Shown piece by piece: positions 56,301-56,972 of a stretch of 64,000 nucleotides of DNA. The DNA comes from Galeruca laticollis. Lineage: Eukaryota > Arthropoda > Insecta > Coleoptera > Chrysomelidae. Under the pieces are notes generated by a model. It was not told where the DNA came from. It worked only from the letters and a program-made list of their open reading frames with translations, and searched no databases. The stretch covers positions 211,474,744-211,538,743 of the forward strand of contig OY998180.1 of NCBI GenBank assembly GCA_963921935.1, written 5' to 3'. Made by a program: the position numbers and the translations under genes. Each line of letters starts with the position of its first letter. Position 1 is the first letter of the stretch.

Positions 56301-56320
56301 TGTGTATCTGCATAACTTAT
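1599..56320 (-). CDS. Cubn: Cubilin-like tandem CUB-domain receptor gene, 20 internal exons (partial gene)
   Basis: Reconstructed by joining minus-strand exons from 56320 down to 1599. Every junction has AG/GT borders and keeps frame: 4020 bp, 1340 codons. The product is an unbroken series of CUB domains, called A to L here; B to K are complete and A and L are cut. Repeated hallmarks are the CGG opening, SPxYP, a CxW motif, FxDVD-type acidic loops, a third Cys followed by Asp, a YCG block and a closing GFxxxY. Only cubilin is known to me to carry so many tandem CUB repeats without other domains. Known members are peripheral endocytic receptors for vitamin-carrier and other protein ligands; that role is inferred by family. 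Signal peptide, EGF repeats and C-terminus lie outside the window. Another giant CUB protein is the main alternative. Confidence 0.88.
1895..2261. other. Intron DNA, nothing recognised
   Basis: Lower end of the 5.6-kb intron between exons 19 and 20, up to the first copy of the 170-bp-unit repeat. No coding similarity seen. Confidence 0.4.
2262..3240 (+). repeat. Composite repeat with ~170-bp tandem units, copy 1
   Basis: Begins with AAACGGTTTTAAAGATTAAA and holds five units marked by GGAGGCTGTATCGTGCTAAC near 2350, 2524, 2699, 2863 and 3023, so spacing is 160-175 bp. Each unit also has TCAATAGGGTTCATCTGTGA and CAATCATAAAATTGGTGACT. A unique tail follows with a CGACGACGA run and CCAATACTTTTCTCGCATAT, ending near GGTTGGCGGAAAAGTAA. 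Four more copies occur at 4826, 47841, 51415 and 52719, in both orientations. No protein is encoded; short ORFs in it are spurious. Probably a non-autonomous mobile element with a minisatellite core. Confidence 0.8.
3241..4389. other. AT-rich intron DNA without a gene
   Basis: No coding similarity on either strand. It holds a perfect 15-bp palindrome arm pair at 3409-3423/3428-3442 and a direct repeat of AGATTTTAGTAGACAT near 3557 and 3593. Confidence 0.45.
4390..4825 (+). mobile_element. LINE fragment: C-terminal part of the endonuclease domain
   Basis: The frame reads FNRKNIHKGTWIIPG, NQIDHMLIGEKH, SYRGADIDSDHFLVMAKFK, the end of an apurinic-type endonuclease as found in RTE- or CR1-like LINEs. 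The QIDH and SDH residues correspond to the catalytic end of that fold. It is truncated at 5'. The open frame runs straight into repeat copy 2 at about 4826, so the last residues up to 4903 belong to the repeat. A dead fragment in intron 19. Confidence 0.75.
4826..5546 (-). repeat. Composite ~170-bp-unit repeat, copy 2
   Basis: Reverse orientation of copy 1. It starts with GCGAGAAAAGTATTGGTTT and has CATCGTCGTCGGCC, then four units marked by ACAGCCTCCGGA-type boxes near 4976, 5150, 5322 and 5490, and ends at TCTTTAAAACCGTTTATTT. It interrupts or abuts the LINE fragment upstream. Confidence 0.78.
5547..6990. other. Non-coding intron DNA with a long-arm inverted repeat
   Basis: No gene seen. 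A perfect 20-bp inverted repeat (6641-6660 and 6874-6893, arm AATTGTAGATTTTTTAATTG) encloses about 213 bp. Around 6290-6390 are several GACGTC/GATGTC-type short palindromes, for example GATGTCTTAAAGACATC. These look like debris of non-autonomous elements. Confidence 0.45.
6991..7299 (+). mobile_element. LINE fragment: C-terminal region downstream of reverse transcriptase
   Basis: From 6991 the frame reads GVLTGNFCLTDYLKKLKLVG, then IEEETSIHILVDCKAL and RARHLGAHW. This is the LTGH...C..C..EET..HIL..C pattern at the end of jockey/R1/I-type ORF2 proteins, following an RNase H region. The usual paired cysteines are partly lost (RVDCIFYV). The piece is 5'-truncated and followed by AT-rich 3' sequence. 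Confidence 0.7.
7532..7873 (-). CDS. Cubn: Cubilin-like exon 19: complete CUB K
   Basis: Opens with acceptor TTTTAG and CC-TGC, completing an Ala codon from exon 18: DACGGKLTSESGVIQSPGYP. It continues NCQWEITVPLGRR, NFIDVDLNRA and GFKAVYNSR, ending with one base of the Leu codon completed by exon 20. Donor GTAAGT at 7531. The third Cys, usually before the acidic D, is replaced in FEHGLGIFDG, so the second disulfide may be absent. Confidence 0.9.
7928..8059 (-). CDS. Cubn: Cubilin-like exon 18: second half of CUB J
   Basis: Starts GT-AGT after TTTCAG, joining exon 17 as NN-GSSLGHFCGTSPPPS. It continues LSNEVILTLASDNTG and FSLRFKSYQD. The final G joins exon 19 across a 54-bp intron. Donor GTTAGT. 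The spacing FCGT...L.L.F.SD..G..L.F is canonical for the distal half of a CUB domain. Confidence 0.9.
8060..9021. other. Intron DNA, nothing coding; short TTAGG run
   Basis: No protein similarity seen. At 8813-8828 is a run of about three GGTTA units, equal to the insect telomeric repeat TTAGG. It is too short to call more than a chance or captured interstitial repeat. Confidence 0.4.
9022..10200 (-). mobile_element. CR1/jockey-like LINE, decayed ORF1 and endonuclease
   Basis: Minus-strand order: ORF1 from about 10200 (MLATIIIPPKSIPKLL, a short coiled coil NMQAEINELKKNID, one stop, then an RRM-like region NNVMVYNLPE...VIGTRRIGKNN...RALKVVFSNPEDA...KVFIRADLTQRQ) to 9704. Then come endonuclease pieces: YYQNVGGLRTKLSEL near 9640, WLNKDLELGLNGYYIFRFDR near 9520, RGRGILIAIKSE, and LLDLTFSS near 9100. 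Frameshifts and deletions separate them, and no reverse transcriptase follows. A dead fragment in intron 17. Confidence 0.75.
10201..11205. other. Intron DNA, nothing recognised
   Basis: AT-rich, with stops in all frames apart from short chance ORFs. No motif, repeat boundary or splice-compatible CUB segment found. Confidence 0.4.
11206..11460 (+). mobile_element. piggyBac transposase scrap
   Basis: The frame contains TVLNRWPLAIFSHMLDVGQI and NAFKICKMKNP, matching the NRWPxxIFSHxxDxxxxNA block near the C-terminal end of piggyBac transposases (compare 541-600 in this window). Then RRKFILALKRELM. The catalytic core, zinc finger and termini are missing. A relic in intron 17. Confidence 0.7.
11461..12067. 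other. Intron DNA, nothing recognised
   Basis: No coding similarity seen between the piggyBac relic and exon 17. Confidence 0.4.
12068..12450 (-). CDS. Cubn: Cubilin-like exon 17: end of CUB I and start of CUB J
   Basis: Acceptor TTTTTTAAG; the first A completes the Gly codon of exon 16, giving KIGCYIEYIELRDGG. CUB I finishes with GRYCISAPSS, LKFFTDTDEPKNGFKAKIS. The next domain starts without a gap: CGGTVRGRSGEITYTS, NCTWHIVGLTDH, FVLFDLTCSRNY. Donor GTAAGT at 12067 after one base of a Gly codon. The boundary between two CUB domains lies inside this exon. Confidence 0.92.
12451..12699. other. Intron DNA before a pogo element
   Basis: Short AT-rich stretch with nothing recognised. Confidence 0.35.
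12700..15086 (+). mobile_element. pogo/Tigger-family DNA transposon 1, nearly full length, inactive
   Basis: Ends are inverted: GTAGGGAAGAAGTG and TGAATGGGACAC at 12700-12742 against the reverse complement of 15058-15086. The gene reads YGLGHSTLRHLADQYAKGLN (CENP-B-like DNA binding), KKRHKNSLSLRKPE, the first catalytic block YNGDETD (near 13400) and second LLLLDNHESHIS (near 13735). The frame breaks at HRLQP near 13840, where the third catalytic Asp normally follows; that block is lost. It resumes in another frame at 13863 (AFSSTRMYPLDRNLF) and after 14305 with an acidic region and FVLVDC...YIGRI. Part of intron 16. Confidence 0.82.
15130..17204 (-). mobile_element. pogo-family DNA transposon 2 with C-terminal PHD-like finger, decayed
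   Basis: Minus-strand order: GSAPILTNEAAIANWCISLA (N-terminal part, near 17060), SIPSDWFLGKSDTAWMKSEI near 16640, then PILVLVDGHKSHLTM and TTHMMQPADVSVFKPLKSNW (second and third catalytic Asp, 16287-16592). After a frameshift comes LYPLTSTEVDYINCV (16254). The C-terminus at about 15180-15330 has paired Cys (IKCFSCK, ISCDDCTAWYHLKCTNF), a PHD-like zinc finger. Several frameshifts and stops make it dead. A different subfamily from transposon 1. Confidence 0.75.
17205..17741. other. Intron DNA, nothing recognised
   Basis: No protein similarity or clear repeat boundary between the pogo relic and exon 16. Confidence 0.35.
17742..17950 (-). CDS. Cubn: Cubilin-like exon 16: end of CUB H and first half of CUB I
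   Basis: Acceptor TTTTTTAG, then whole codons GFRIKYQEVSAD closing CUB H, then CGGTIILSTYDNFTEIASPN and YP...TECEWKIAAPIGEI...VDFEERFDLTNKI. Two bases of a Gly codon remain at the donor GTAAAT (17741) and are completed by exon 17. All expected CUB signatures are present. Confidence 0.92.
18159..18290 (-). CDS. Cubn: Cubilin-like exon 15: middle of CUB H
   Basis: Acceptor TTTACAG and whole codons IRNGKFSDSPLLGTGKYCGN, then LPNKLKSTGNNLYLKYTGAP. It ends at a codon boundary before GTAAGT (18158). It joins exon 14 at NYLM-IRNG and exon 16 at NIV-GFRIKY. 44 codons with no deviation. Confidence 0.93.
18380..18484 (-). CDS. Cubn: Cubilin-like exon 14: strand pair around the acidic loop of CUB H
   Basis: 35 codons: CQWNITVSSTKTIELVFEEF, then DIEHDSNKGCDNYLM. 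The CxW Cys opens the exon directly after acceptor TTTTTAG, and the third CUB Cys-Asp pair (GCDNY) closes it before donor GTAATT. It is separated from exon 13 by an 8.0-kb transposon-filled intron. Confidence 0.92.
18485..18825. other. Intron DNA, nothing recognised
   Basis: No coding or repeat similarity noted until the PLE tail relic at 18826. Confidence 0.35.
18826..18927 (+). mobile_element. PLE-A tail relic
   Basis: AAATGTAACTTCTGTTATTC, then CGAAACAATTATCAATTTTT and AGTTTCATTTAAAAAAG follow, with substitutions and a deletion, the 3' tail shared by the PLE-A copies at 22215-22361, 37000-37135 and 44780-44905. The ribozyme-like core is mutated here (CTGGCGA instead of CTGACGA). Confidence 0.6.
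18928..19505. other. Intron DNA containing one arm of a divergent inverted repeat
   Basis: 19130-19290 is the reverse complement, with substitutions and gaps, of 22369-22620. Shared blocks include GTTCATTTTCACGCTCCAAA, ATCACCGTTCAAAAG and TTGAATAGGTA. No coding content seen. Possibly a non-autonomous element present twice. Confidence 0.5.
19506..21621 (-). mobile_element. pogo-family DNA transposon 3, both termini present, PHD finger at C-terminus
   Basis: Terminal inverted repeats of 20 bp match at 19 positions (AAGGCGGGTAAAATGACATA at 19506, complement at 21602-21621); the element is 2116 bp. Minus-strand coding: psq/CENP-B-type DNA-binding start MVYSYKRKTTRGNWNVADME...ALEAV (from about 21530), first catalytic block FNIDESAITTVQVPP (near 20985), second LLILDDHSSHKS (near 20660), third HRLQTLDIAFFGPLHKYYN (near 20560), FRSTGISPFNSNIF. 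A lysine-rich linker leads to CIYC...CQFCEKWAHAEC...CDLC (19795-19960), a PHD finger. Frame breaks near 21240, 20720 and 20250 make it inactive, but all three Asp survive. Confidence 0.88.
21622..21871. other. Spacer between pogo 3 and PLE-A tail
   Basis: AT-rich DNA with nothing recognised. Confidence 0.3.
21872..22361 (+). mobile_element. PLE-A copy, 5'-truncated: last codons and 3' tail
   Basis: Starts inside the C-terminal coding end (LEELEIRRHLRNPQYEVVNE, NCLLK, stop near 21976). It continues through the family's 3' tail: GATAATTGTAAAGATCAGCA, CTTGGTCTAGCC, and a ribozyme-like block at 22239-22272. It is nearly identical in sequence to 36657-37135, so recent. The tail stops at TTTAAAAACACT. 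Confidence 0.85.
22227..22276 (+). ncRNA. Hammerhead-ribozyme-like motif, PLE-A copy
   Basis: CTGACGA (22239-22245), a short GATA/TATC helix, GAAA (22261-22264) and palindrome ACAATTGT (22264-22271). The base at the predicted cleavage position is A here rather than C as in the other copies. An extra U lies between the core and helix II. Confidence 0.45.
22369..22640 (+). repeat. Second arm of divergent inverted repeat (partner 19130-19290)
   Basis: TTTACTTATTTTAACCATCA, then TTGAATAGGTATTC, GTTCATTTTCACGCTCCAAA and CACCGTTCAAAAGAAAAAGG are the reverse complement of 19130-19290, with an insertion of roughly 90 bp. It starts about 8 bp after the PLE-A tail. Confidence 0.55.
22641..23180. other. 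Intron DNA, nothing recognised
   Basis: No motif seen before the first recognisable pogo 4 codons. Confidence 0.35.
23181..24370 (+). mobile_element. pogo-family DNA transposon 4, 5'-truncated, PHD finger at C-terminus
   Basis: Opens with VLILKDNHTRHVSLEAIKLC and TSHRMQPLDVSIFG (second and third catalytic Asp, 23190-23330), then a frameshift into RACEDFLTSNPGRLITLYDI and SRAIGIYPIDSQVF (23315-23570). After another shift an open frame of 23587-24252 carries a Lys/Glu-rich low-complexity linker and a C-terminal PHD finger (CIICSERG...CCSRCKEWAHAE...CDWC). The block CATTTTACCCTCC at 24358-24370 resembles the pogo 3 terminal repeat (11 of 13), so this is probably the 3' end. The first catalytic Asp and 5' end are missing. 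Confidence 0.8.
24525..26050 (+). mobile_element. PLE-B, a second Penelope-like family, head-to-head and decayed
   Basis: Plus part from about 24690: FISFDVTNIF (24860), GHSLSPLLVEIFMDNIEKRV and YWHRYMDDILASITS (reverse transcriptase YxDD box, near 25150). After many stops comes LGVYKLKCGNDNCDKIYIGR, TFRNFKTRISEHKN (GIY-YIG endonuclease, near 25750). The first 125 bp (24525-24650) read on the minus strand as TTRQLDSFITYINSIHNN, the same segment found on plus at 25195 (TTRQMDSFITYINAFHK), so an inverted partial copy abuts the 5' side. Stops and frameshifts throughout. Confidence 0.78.
26051..26486. other. Intron DNA next to exon 13
   Basis: One 64-codon open stretch (26061-26255) has no recognisable motif. 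Otherwise AT-rich intron sequence. Confidence 0.35.
26487..26557 (-). CDS. Cubn: Cubilin-like exon 13: start of CUB H
   Basis: 71 bp. Acceptor TTATCAG, then GT-TGT completing a Gly codon: EGCGGMLNDPTGYVIFGNNS, LRGAE, then donor GTAAGT. Exon 14 follows in frame as GAE-CQWNI. The usual SPxYP is replaced by FGNNSLRG. It is too short to be found as an ORF and is recognised by phase, flanking homology and splice sites. Confidence 0.88.
26558..26944. other. Intron DNA, nothing recognised
   Basis: AT-rich sequence between exon 13 and the tandem duplication. Confidence 0.35.
26945..27255. repeat. Two-unit tandem duplication, ~180 bp apart
   Basis: GTTCGTGTTTCTTATTTTTT near 26957 and GTTCGGGTCTCATATCTTTT near 27125 start two similar units. 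Both contain ACGTTTTATACCAAGTCA, a TACTTTTCGA block and a thymine-rich end reaching a GCAC. No protein is convincingly encoded. Confidence 0.6.
27519..27830 (+). mobile_element. hAT-like transposase scrap (ZNF862/KIAA1586-like type)
   Basis: FLNLLELYDQTSETVAESLL, KCLEKHAFDDVYLKTNL, then after a frameshift DGASATLGKNSEVAEILVK. This is the segment with the conserved catalytic DGA of hAT-derived proteins that are multicopy in arthropods. N- and C-terminal domains are absent. A relic in intron 12. Confidence 0.65.
27831..28892. other. Intron DNA, nothing recognised
   Basis: A C-rich patch at 27910 and short chance ORFs. No motif or repeat found. Confidence 0.35.
28893..29294 (-). CDS. Cubn: Cubilin-like exon 12: complete CUB G
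   Basis: Acceptor TTGCTTCAG, then GG-ACA completing an Arg codon: RTDCNNSDEVIVLTGVTNYV, FTSPGYPHGYEHNLKCSWTF, IIQFTDVDLVRNRN, NINIYEK, SVCVLDDAKFAI, LKLEFMTSRYLNGTGFKAKI. The last G of the exon completes a Gly codon with exon 13. Donor GTAGTA. The opening CGG is replaced by CNN. All four cysteines are present. Confidence 0.92.
29353..29548 (-). CDS. Cubn: Cubilin-like exon 11: second half of CUB F
   Basis: Acceptor GGCTTTTAG, then whole codons VFDGVDDTANSLGKYCGLTI, NIMFIKVEYSSPRLG, SKFRVEWQEVEG, ending HISY plus one base of an Arg codon. Donor GTAATA. Joined to exon 12 over a 58-bp intron and to exon 10 as FE-VFDGV over a 5.9-kb intron. Confidence 0.9.
29640..30205. mobile_element. PLE-A copy, head-to-head fragments, cut by a LINE
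   Basis: On the minus strand (29690-30005): MPMGSAISPILEYIFMDILE, YRYVDDILACFIGSERQLDV (reverse transcriptase with YVDD) and NNKLDYSIYRK. On the plus strand (30015-30205): the GIY-YIG domain, NFEIRYSEHLQAYRLKQQDK after frame correction, and LEVLHICDKIQELDLLEELE. The two halves face away from each other. The plus part stops inside LEELEI, where GC-rich LINE sequence begins. Confidence 0.75.
30205..34140 (+). mobile_element. GC-rich LINE (jockey/I-like) with gag knuckles, endonuclease and reverse transcriptase, decayed
   Basis: Clearly richer in G+C than its surroundings. ORF1 remnants: a Pro/Gln/Thr-rich stretch (30540-30720), then three CCHC-like knuckles (YCNRCSSTSHLVESC, CPSCRASDHKSTNC, CGGLHPAYHPRC) at 31217-31400. 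ORF2 starts at 31657: MDFIIGTVNCRGLARKRHLL, IQILSITDTLL, VIMGDLKSRNILFGD (endonuclease). Reverse transcriptase from about 33100: SAVIFMDIQKAFDQVRHAGL and YADDTALIISATD (33419), then NWCRRWRATLNTQKT. Many frameshifts and stops. 5'-truncated within ORF1 and inserted in the PLE-A copy. Confidence 0.82.
34141..34396. other. LINE 3' flank or spacer
   Basis: AT-rich tail-like DNA followed by a C-rich patch. No gene seen. Confidence 0.3.
34397..34916. mobile_element. MITE, 520 bp, with target duplication
   Basis: Termini GGTTTGTTCCAACACA (34397) and its complement TGTGTTGGAACAAACC (34901-34916) are perfect 16-bp inverted repeats, flanked on both sides by TTATA (34392-34396 and 34917-34921). Inside are GGTTGGAACGGTTTTGGTAC and complement-like GGTTGGAACAAAAC blocks, which are subterminal inverted repeats. 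No protein is encoded. A PIF/Harbinger-like origin (TTA target) is possible; a 2-, 3- or 5-bp duplication cannot be told apart. Confidence 0.82.
34922..35481. other. Intron DNA with CGTTGAGAT repeats
   Basis: CGTTGAGATC/CGTTGAGATT recurs near 34980, 35013 and 35095 at irregular spacing. No coding content. Possibly remains of another element. Confidence 0.35.
35482..35675 (-). CDS. Cubn: Cubilin-like exon 10: first half of CUB F, lacking the first disulfide
   Basis: Acceptor CTGTTTTAG, then AT-GAA completing Asn: LNEENELTGTKGEIESPLYP, EFKTYTWKITVTPKKRV, SFKEFYLDARDSIDDDCYFA, SFE, donor GTAAGT. The domain keeps SPxYP, W and the acidic loop. Both first-pair cysteines are replaced (ENELTG for CGG, TYTW for CxW); the third Cys is present. 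Confidence 0.9.
35744..35781. repeat. 7-bp tandem microsatellite
   Basis: Two AGTTACT-type units run into three AGTTCAT units in the short intron between exons 9 and 10. Confidence 0.7.
35921..36163 (-). CDS. Cubn: Cubilin-like exon 9: rest of CUB E
   Basis: Acceptor GCGTTACAG, then GA-AAT completing Gly: KGNHVSLNFIEFNLLQTENC, NTDYLEIRSFNVTG, GVFCGTNKPSN, LWLLFKSSKISKGDTS, KGFYAEYTL. One base of Asn remains before donor GTAAG (35920). Third-Cys/Asp, FCG and GF signatures are present. Confidence 0.92.
36336..36392 (-). ncRNA. Hammerhead-ribozyme-like motif in inverted PLE-A tail
   Basis: On the minus strand: CTGACGA (36382-36376), GATA/TATC helix, GAAA (36360-36357), palindrome ACAATTGT (36357-36350), cleavage-site C at 36349. 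Confidence 0.5.
37010..37068 (+). ncRNA. Hammerhead-ribozyme-like motif in PLE-A tail
   Basis: CTGACGA (37023-37029), one extra T, GATA-TTGATT-TATC hairpin, GAAA (37045-37048), self-complementary ACAATTGT (37048-37055) that could form helix III between two molecules, then C at 37056, giving a GUC cleavage triplet. AAT after the site pairs with ATT before the core, and GAA further out with TTC (helix I). Confidence 0.55.
37209..37316 (-). CDS. Cubn: Cubilin-like exon 8: start of CUB E
   Basis: Acceptor TTCTTTTAG, then AA-TGT completing Glu: SECGGSLTSAEGYFASPEYP, KRYPSDVECEWEIKIAK. One base of Gly remains before donor GTACCT at 37208. The target-duplicated PLE-A insertion begins 20 bp downstream of the exon and has left the donor intact. 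Confidence 0.9.
37406..37630 (-). CDS. Cubn: Cubilin-like exon 7: rest of CUB D
   Basis: Acceptor AATTTTTAG, then CA-AAA completing Ser: PSKHVSLTISQLQGQYYCDE, EDAPLKIYNGES, IGQYCGPKVPPTL, LTVFVNSQLTFFATYSTFDS. It ends with one base of Glu before GTAAGT. The closing strand reads LTFFATYS rather than the usual GFxxxY. Confidence 0.9.
37699..37810 (-). CDS. Cubn: Cubilin-like exon 6: start of CUB D
   Basis: Acceptor TTCTTTTTTAG, then whole codons SCGSRITASGNGIVQIHIDD, FSEHLTTCSWTIVASDP, plus one base completed by exon 7. Donor GTAAGT at 37698. A second in-frame GTAAGT exists about 45 bp downstream, but only the upstream donor gives a CUB-consistent junction (SDPSKHVSL). SPxYP is replaced by IHIDDFS. 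Confidence 0.85.
37826..37895. repeat. (AT)n microsatellite
   Basis: About 65 bp of alternating A and T at the left border of PLE-C; a matching (TA)n run lies at its right border. Confidence 0.9.
37987..38030 (-). ncRNA. Hammerhead-ribozyme-like motif in PLE-C 3' tail
   Basis: On the minus strand: GCC, CTGAAGA (38022-38016), one extra A, GTGTC-AAAAG-GACAC hairpin, GAAA (37999-37996), self-complementary AGCT, T, then GGCGGC. Predicted cleavage lies between 37992 and 37991. GGC after the site pairs with GCC before the core (helix I). Confidence 0.6.
41207..41250 (+). ncRNA. Hammerhead-ribozyme-like motif in inverted PLE-C tail
   Basis: Same motif on the plus strand: CTGAAGA 41215-41221, hairpin 41223-41237, GAAA 41238-41241, AGCT 41241-41244, predicted cleavage after T 41245. 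Confidence 0.6.
41313..41362. repeat. (TA)n microsatellite
   Basis: About 50 bp of TA repeats at the right border of PLE-C. Its reverse-strand Ile-Tyr ORF is an artefact. Confidence 0.9.
41630..41692 (-). ncRNA. Hammerhead-ribozyme-like motif in left PLE-A tail
   Basis: On the minus strand: CTGACGA (41672-41666), GATA-TTCAGT-TATC, GAAA (41650-41647), ACAATTGT, C. The loop of helix II differs from the 37-kb copy while the paired bases are kept. Confidence 0.5.
44792..44842 (+). ncRNA. Hammerhead-ribozyme-like motif in right PLE-A tail
   Basis: CTGACGA (44804-44810), GATA-TTCAGT-TATC, GAAA (44826-44829), ACAATTGT (44829-44836), C at 44837. Confidence 0.5.
44971..45338. other. Possible 5' flank of a TIR transposon relative
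   Basis: Contains ATAAAAGGGGCTCAT (near 44989), ATAAAAGGGGCTGAT (near 45139) and AAATGGGGCACAAT (near 45172), spaced like subterminal repeats ahead of the coding relic at 45339. No terminus could be fixed. Confidence 0.4.
45339..45860 (+). mobile_element. Relic of the same protein family as the transposon at 56521 (N-terminal part)
   Basis: ATG at 45339: MDEDTSDLNEKVFIDKKTKK, RPLCRGCEENK, then shifted pieces GPPYHCKMQCCQTIREARNK and LLESHDAQNCQL. From 45674: SIHGVSKKKVQYLLSSLKKT, GLAPTDIRGKHGRHLKLDD and IKSRIREHSNSFKRMY. These match the family pattern of a Cys cluster, an R..I region, then a DxRGKH stretch and IREH..SF. The catalytic half is absent. It belongs to a different subfamily from the 57-kb copy. 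Confidence 0.65.
45861..46660. other. Intron DNA, nothing recognised
   Basis: No motif found between the transposon relic and exon 5. Confidence 0.35.
46661..46819 (-). CDS. Cubn: Cubilin-like exon 5: second half of CUB C
   Basis: 53 whole codons from acceptor TATTTTCAAG: VHDGPSPAYPVLIVLCGNET, SSYNSVFIEFRTNSFV and TAKGFKLQYHK, donor GTAAGT. Joins exon 4 as HLK-VHDG and exon 6 as YHK-SCGS. The YCG block reads LCG. Confidence 0.92.
46951..47132 (-). CDS. Cubn: Cubilin-like exon 4: first half of CUB C
   Basis: Acceptor TATTTTAAG, then AA-TGT completing Lys: TKCGGRYTASDGYIYSPNYP, KNYNRNDACEYSIDVEDGHT, IQFDDVDLYKTDSCTNNHLK, donor GTAAGT. The usual W after the second Cys is Y. Confidence 0.93.
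47133..47535. other. Intron 3/4, no insertion recognised
   Basis: 403 bp of AT-rich intron, the longest cubilin intron in this window without a recognised mobile element. Confidence 0.5.
47536..47701 (-). CDS. Cubn: Cubilin-like exon 3: second half of CUB B
   Basis: Acceptor TTAATTTAG, whole codons VYNGMDDAYNLLGTICRHTN, SSTGNYMFVQFKSDYSYVGK, GFTATYKSVPT plus one base of Lys. Donor GTACGT at 47535. The YCG block reads ICR; the closing GFxxxY is present. Confidence 0.92.
47841..48258 (+). repeat. Composite ~170-bp-unit repeat, copy 3, truncated
   Basis: Starts AATAAACGCTTTTAATGATT and has units marked by GGAGGCTGTATCTTGCTAAC (47890) and GGAGGCTGTAGTATCGTGC (48140). It stops at TTCATCTGTGAAATGT, where LINE ORF1 sequence begins. 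Confidence 0.75.
48257..52719 (+). mobile_element. Jockey-like LINE, decayed, interrupted by repeat copy 4
   Basis: ORF1: HPIYIYSVSNYKAMLKELTT, TYQIKQENAYRVVIRGLHPS (gag-like pre-C2HC region, 48640-48900), then a CCHC-like knuckle CQEHNHSKTYCLRSFKCVKC (49100). ORF2: endonuclease IRIAASNVNGLSKNVQQIIL, ISESHSI and AGTALIIKSS (49570-49870). Reverse transcriptase TPVFDLIVAEVLKRLPRKAV and INKPGKPKTGASSYRPISLP (50850-51050), then FFLDVQQTFDRIWHKDL and SGVHQGVLG (51370). After the 51415-52396 insertion it resumes ITADILITHE...SADDTAILSSD (52400-52470). Numerous stops. Ends where repeat copy 5 starts. Confidence 0.82.
51415..52396 (-). repeat. Composite ~170-bp-unit repeat, copy 4, inserted in the LINE
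   Basis: Begins CTTTTCCGCCCACC, has TATGCGAGAAAAATATTGGT and GGATGTCGTCGGCC, then five units (CAGCCTC boxes near 51598, 51770, 51952, 52124, 52290), and ends TCTTTAAAACCGTTTATTT. The LINE protein frame is interrupted just before it and resumes just after it with nothing lost. Confidence 0.82.
52719..53271 (+). repeat. Composite ~170-bp-unit repeat, copy 5, truncated
   Basis: Starts ACGGTTTTAAAGATTAAAAC with about three units (boxes near 52805, 52978, 53150). It ends GGGTTCATCTGTGA directly before an unrelated ORF. Confidence 0.78.
53269..53976 (+). CDS. Uncharacterised protein ORF, probably mobile-element derived
   Basis: 235 codons open from GTG at 53269; the first ATG in frame is about 12 codons in. 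So the true start is unclear, and repeat copy 5 may have cut the 5' part. Residues about 20-70 read YRPHMKTVKAQLLKKYGDDI and ANKAPVVSFRNTGYKLLTEA, then VKTAAAIVLEDIRSTVYETK, then IPETLRVFLNNVILKNKRAS and ALAHSIIAAARPKSFVPLQD. An acidic tail (DSDEEEETDSILE) ends in a basic KIAKRRRMR. I recall similar multicopy arthropod proteins with an iaqsi...arPrsf block, usually thought transposon-linked. No catalytic motif seen. Function unknown. Confidence 0.5.
   Translation: MTERNSEECQFSMDELMAKIEGDYRPHMKTVKAQLLKKYGDDILIAFTANKAPVVSFRNTGYKLLTEAWYDQKIDNKADERLRIVKTAAAIVLEDIRSTVYETKQYPPTDNFFQKIESDIPETLRVFLNNVILKNKRASLEKWKKQSIALAHSIIAAARPKSFVPLQDSDEEEETDSILEQTYDKIEEQEDYNGADDSIADDVEEISICDIAVSTEDDELSEPGPSKIAKRRRMR
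54110..54690 (-). mobile_element. Second relic of the 56521-transposon protein family
   Basis: On the minus strand: CAEIRKLEFERFWSLGSDDC, RRNFSRSYKIQDKVVCSEMY, SKFNITTFRVNTALKKFRGE, STDPRGIRQGGQNKLPESKI. After a frameshift near 54190 it reads PKYKSHYCRKQTSAEFLTPE. These are the FW.LG, SY.I..K.VC, RG and SHYCR blocks seen in the 57-kb copy (EYWALGD, QVCKTFF, SHYCRKSSSRLYL). One stop lies upstream (near 54560). The catalytic half is missing. Confidence 0.7.
54691..55839. other. Intron DNA, no confident gene
   Basis: Near 54660-54710 two imperfect copies of CGCTATCARCAACGACA occur, with a small ACAACGA...TCGTTGT hairpin. Open stretches at 55210-55628 have no recognisable family motif. Confidence 0.35.
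55840..56021 (-). CDS. Cubn: Cubilin-like exon 2: first half of CUB B
   Basis: Acceptor AATTTTTAAG, then GT-TGC completing Gly: FGCGGVLTKDSGILTSPNYP, KPYPVSVVCEWRIEVRFGQS, IEFTDVDIEKDSSCDFDSIS, donor GTAGGA. A textbook CUB amino half including likely calcium-site acidic residues (E of CEW, D of FTDVD, D after the third Cys). Confidence 0.94.
56140..56320 (-). CDS. Cubn: Cubilin-like exon 1 of this window: second half of CUB A
   Basis: Acceptor TTTCATTTAAG, whole codons ISYADTQEDFEEVRSYTTFN, RYCGSQNPGHITIDSDHVQI, KFVSDKLLLGSGFRLEWEIF plus one base of Gly, donor GTAAAT at 56139. The preceding exon (first half of CUB A) is not in 56321-56520 and must lie beyond the transposon or outside the window. 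Confidence 0.92.
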
Positions 56321-56905
56321 CTTAAATGAAAACAACAGTATTATCTTTTCTAATATACTAATATAGACCGTATATCAATATGTAAAAGTTAATCAGGTTG
56401 ATTTTGCATTTGAACTCAGTTGATGATAATATTAACGGGAGGTAAAAATTACGCAATTGTAATTTTGTAGTAAACCGTATCAAGAAGAAACCTAGAAAAT
56501 TTCGTTTGCTAGTAAATATTCACCTGAGGTCAGAACTAGCCTATGTCCATAATTTATCCAAATGCGCTTTTTCCCCCACTATTATTGAACAATACCTCCT
56601 GAATTCAGTGCAGAAGTAGCCTAACTGCAGAGCGGTCGATTTGTCCGCAAATCCAATAATGGTAAATAGTCTATGTCACATAACAATATATTATTTTGTG
56701 CAGAAGGAGTCCCAATGCTAGTCTATGTGCTTTTTAAAGGTGGACATAGGATAGTTCTAGTTGACATTGGATATTTGAGTGCATCTGTTTAAATGGACAT
56801 AAATGGCTTATTCTGACTTAAGTTATAACTGGCAGAAAGTGTTAGTGAAGTTTTCCTCTTTATTTATGAATTATTTCTGCAGTGTTCTAAATTATTTCGA
56901 AAACG

Positions 56906-56972
56906 ATGTATAGGCAGCGAACACGAAGAATTGTTGATGCAATTCACCAATCAGAAACGACTAGGAAAAACT
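56906..56972 (+). CDS. Transposon gene, exon 1
   Basis: ATG at 56906 encodes MYRQRTRRIVDAIHQSETTR-KN. One base is left before donor GTAAGT (56973). Acceptor TTGTTTTCAG at 57364-57373 restores the frame (KN-CSKEKATLQYP). The basic start could be a nuclear targeting or DNA-binding tail. Confidence 0.6.
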
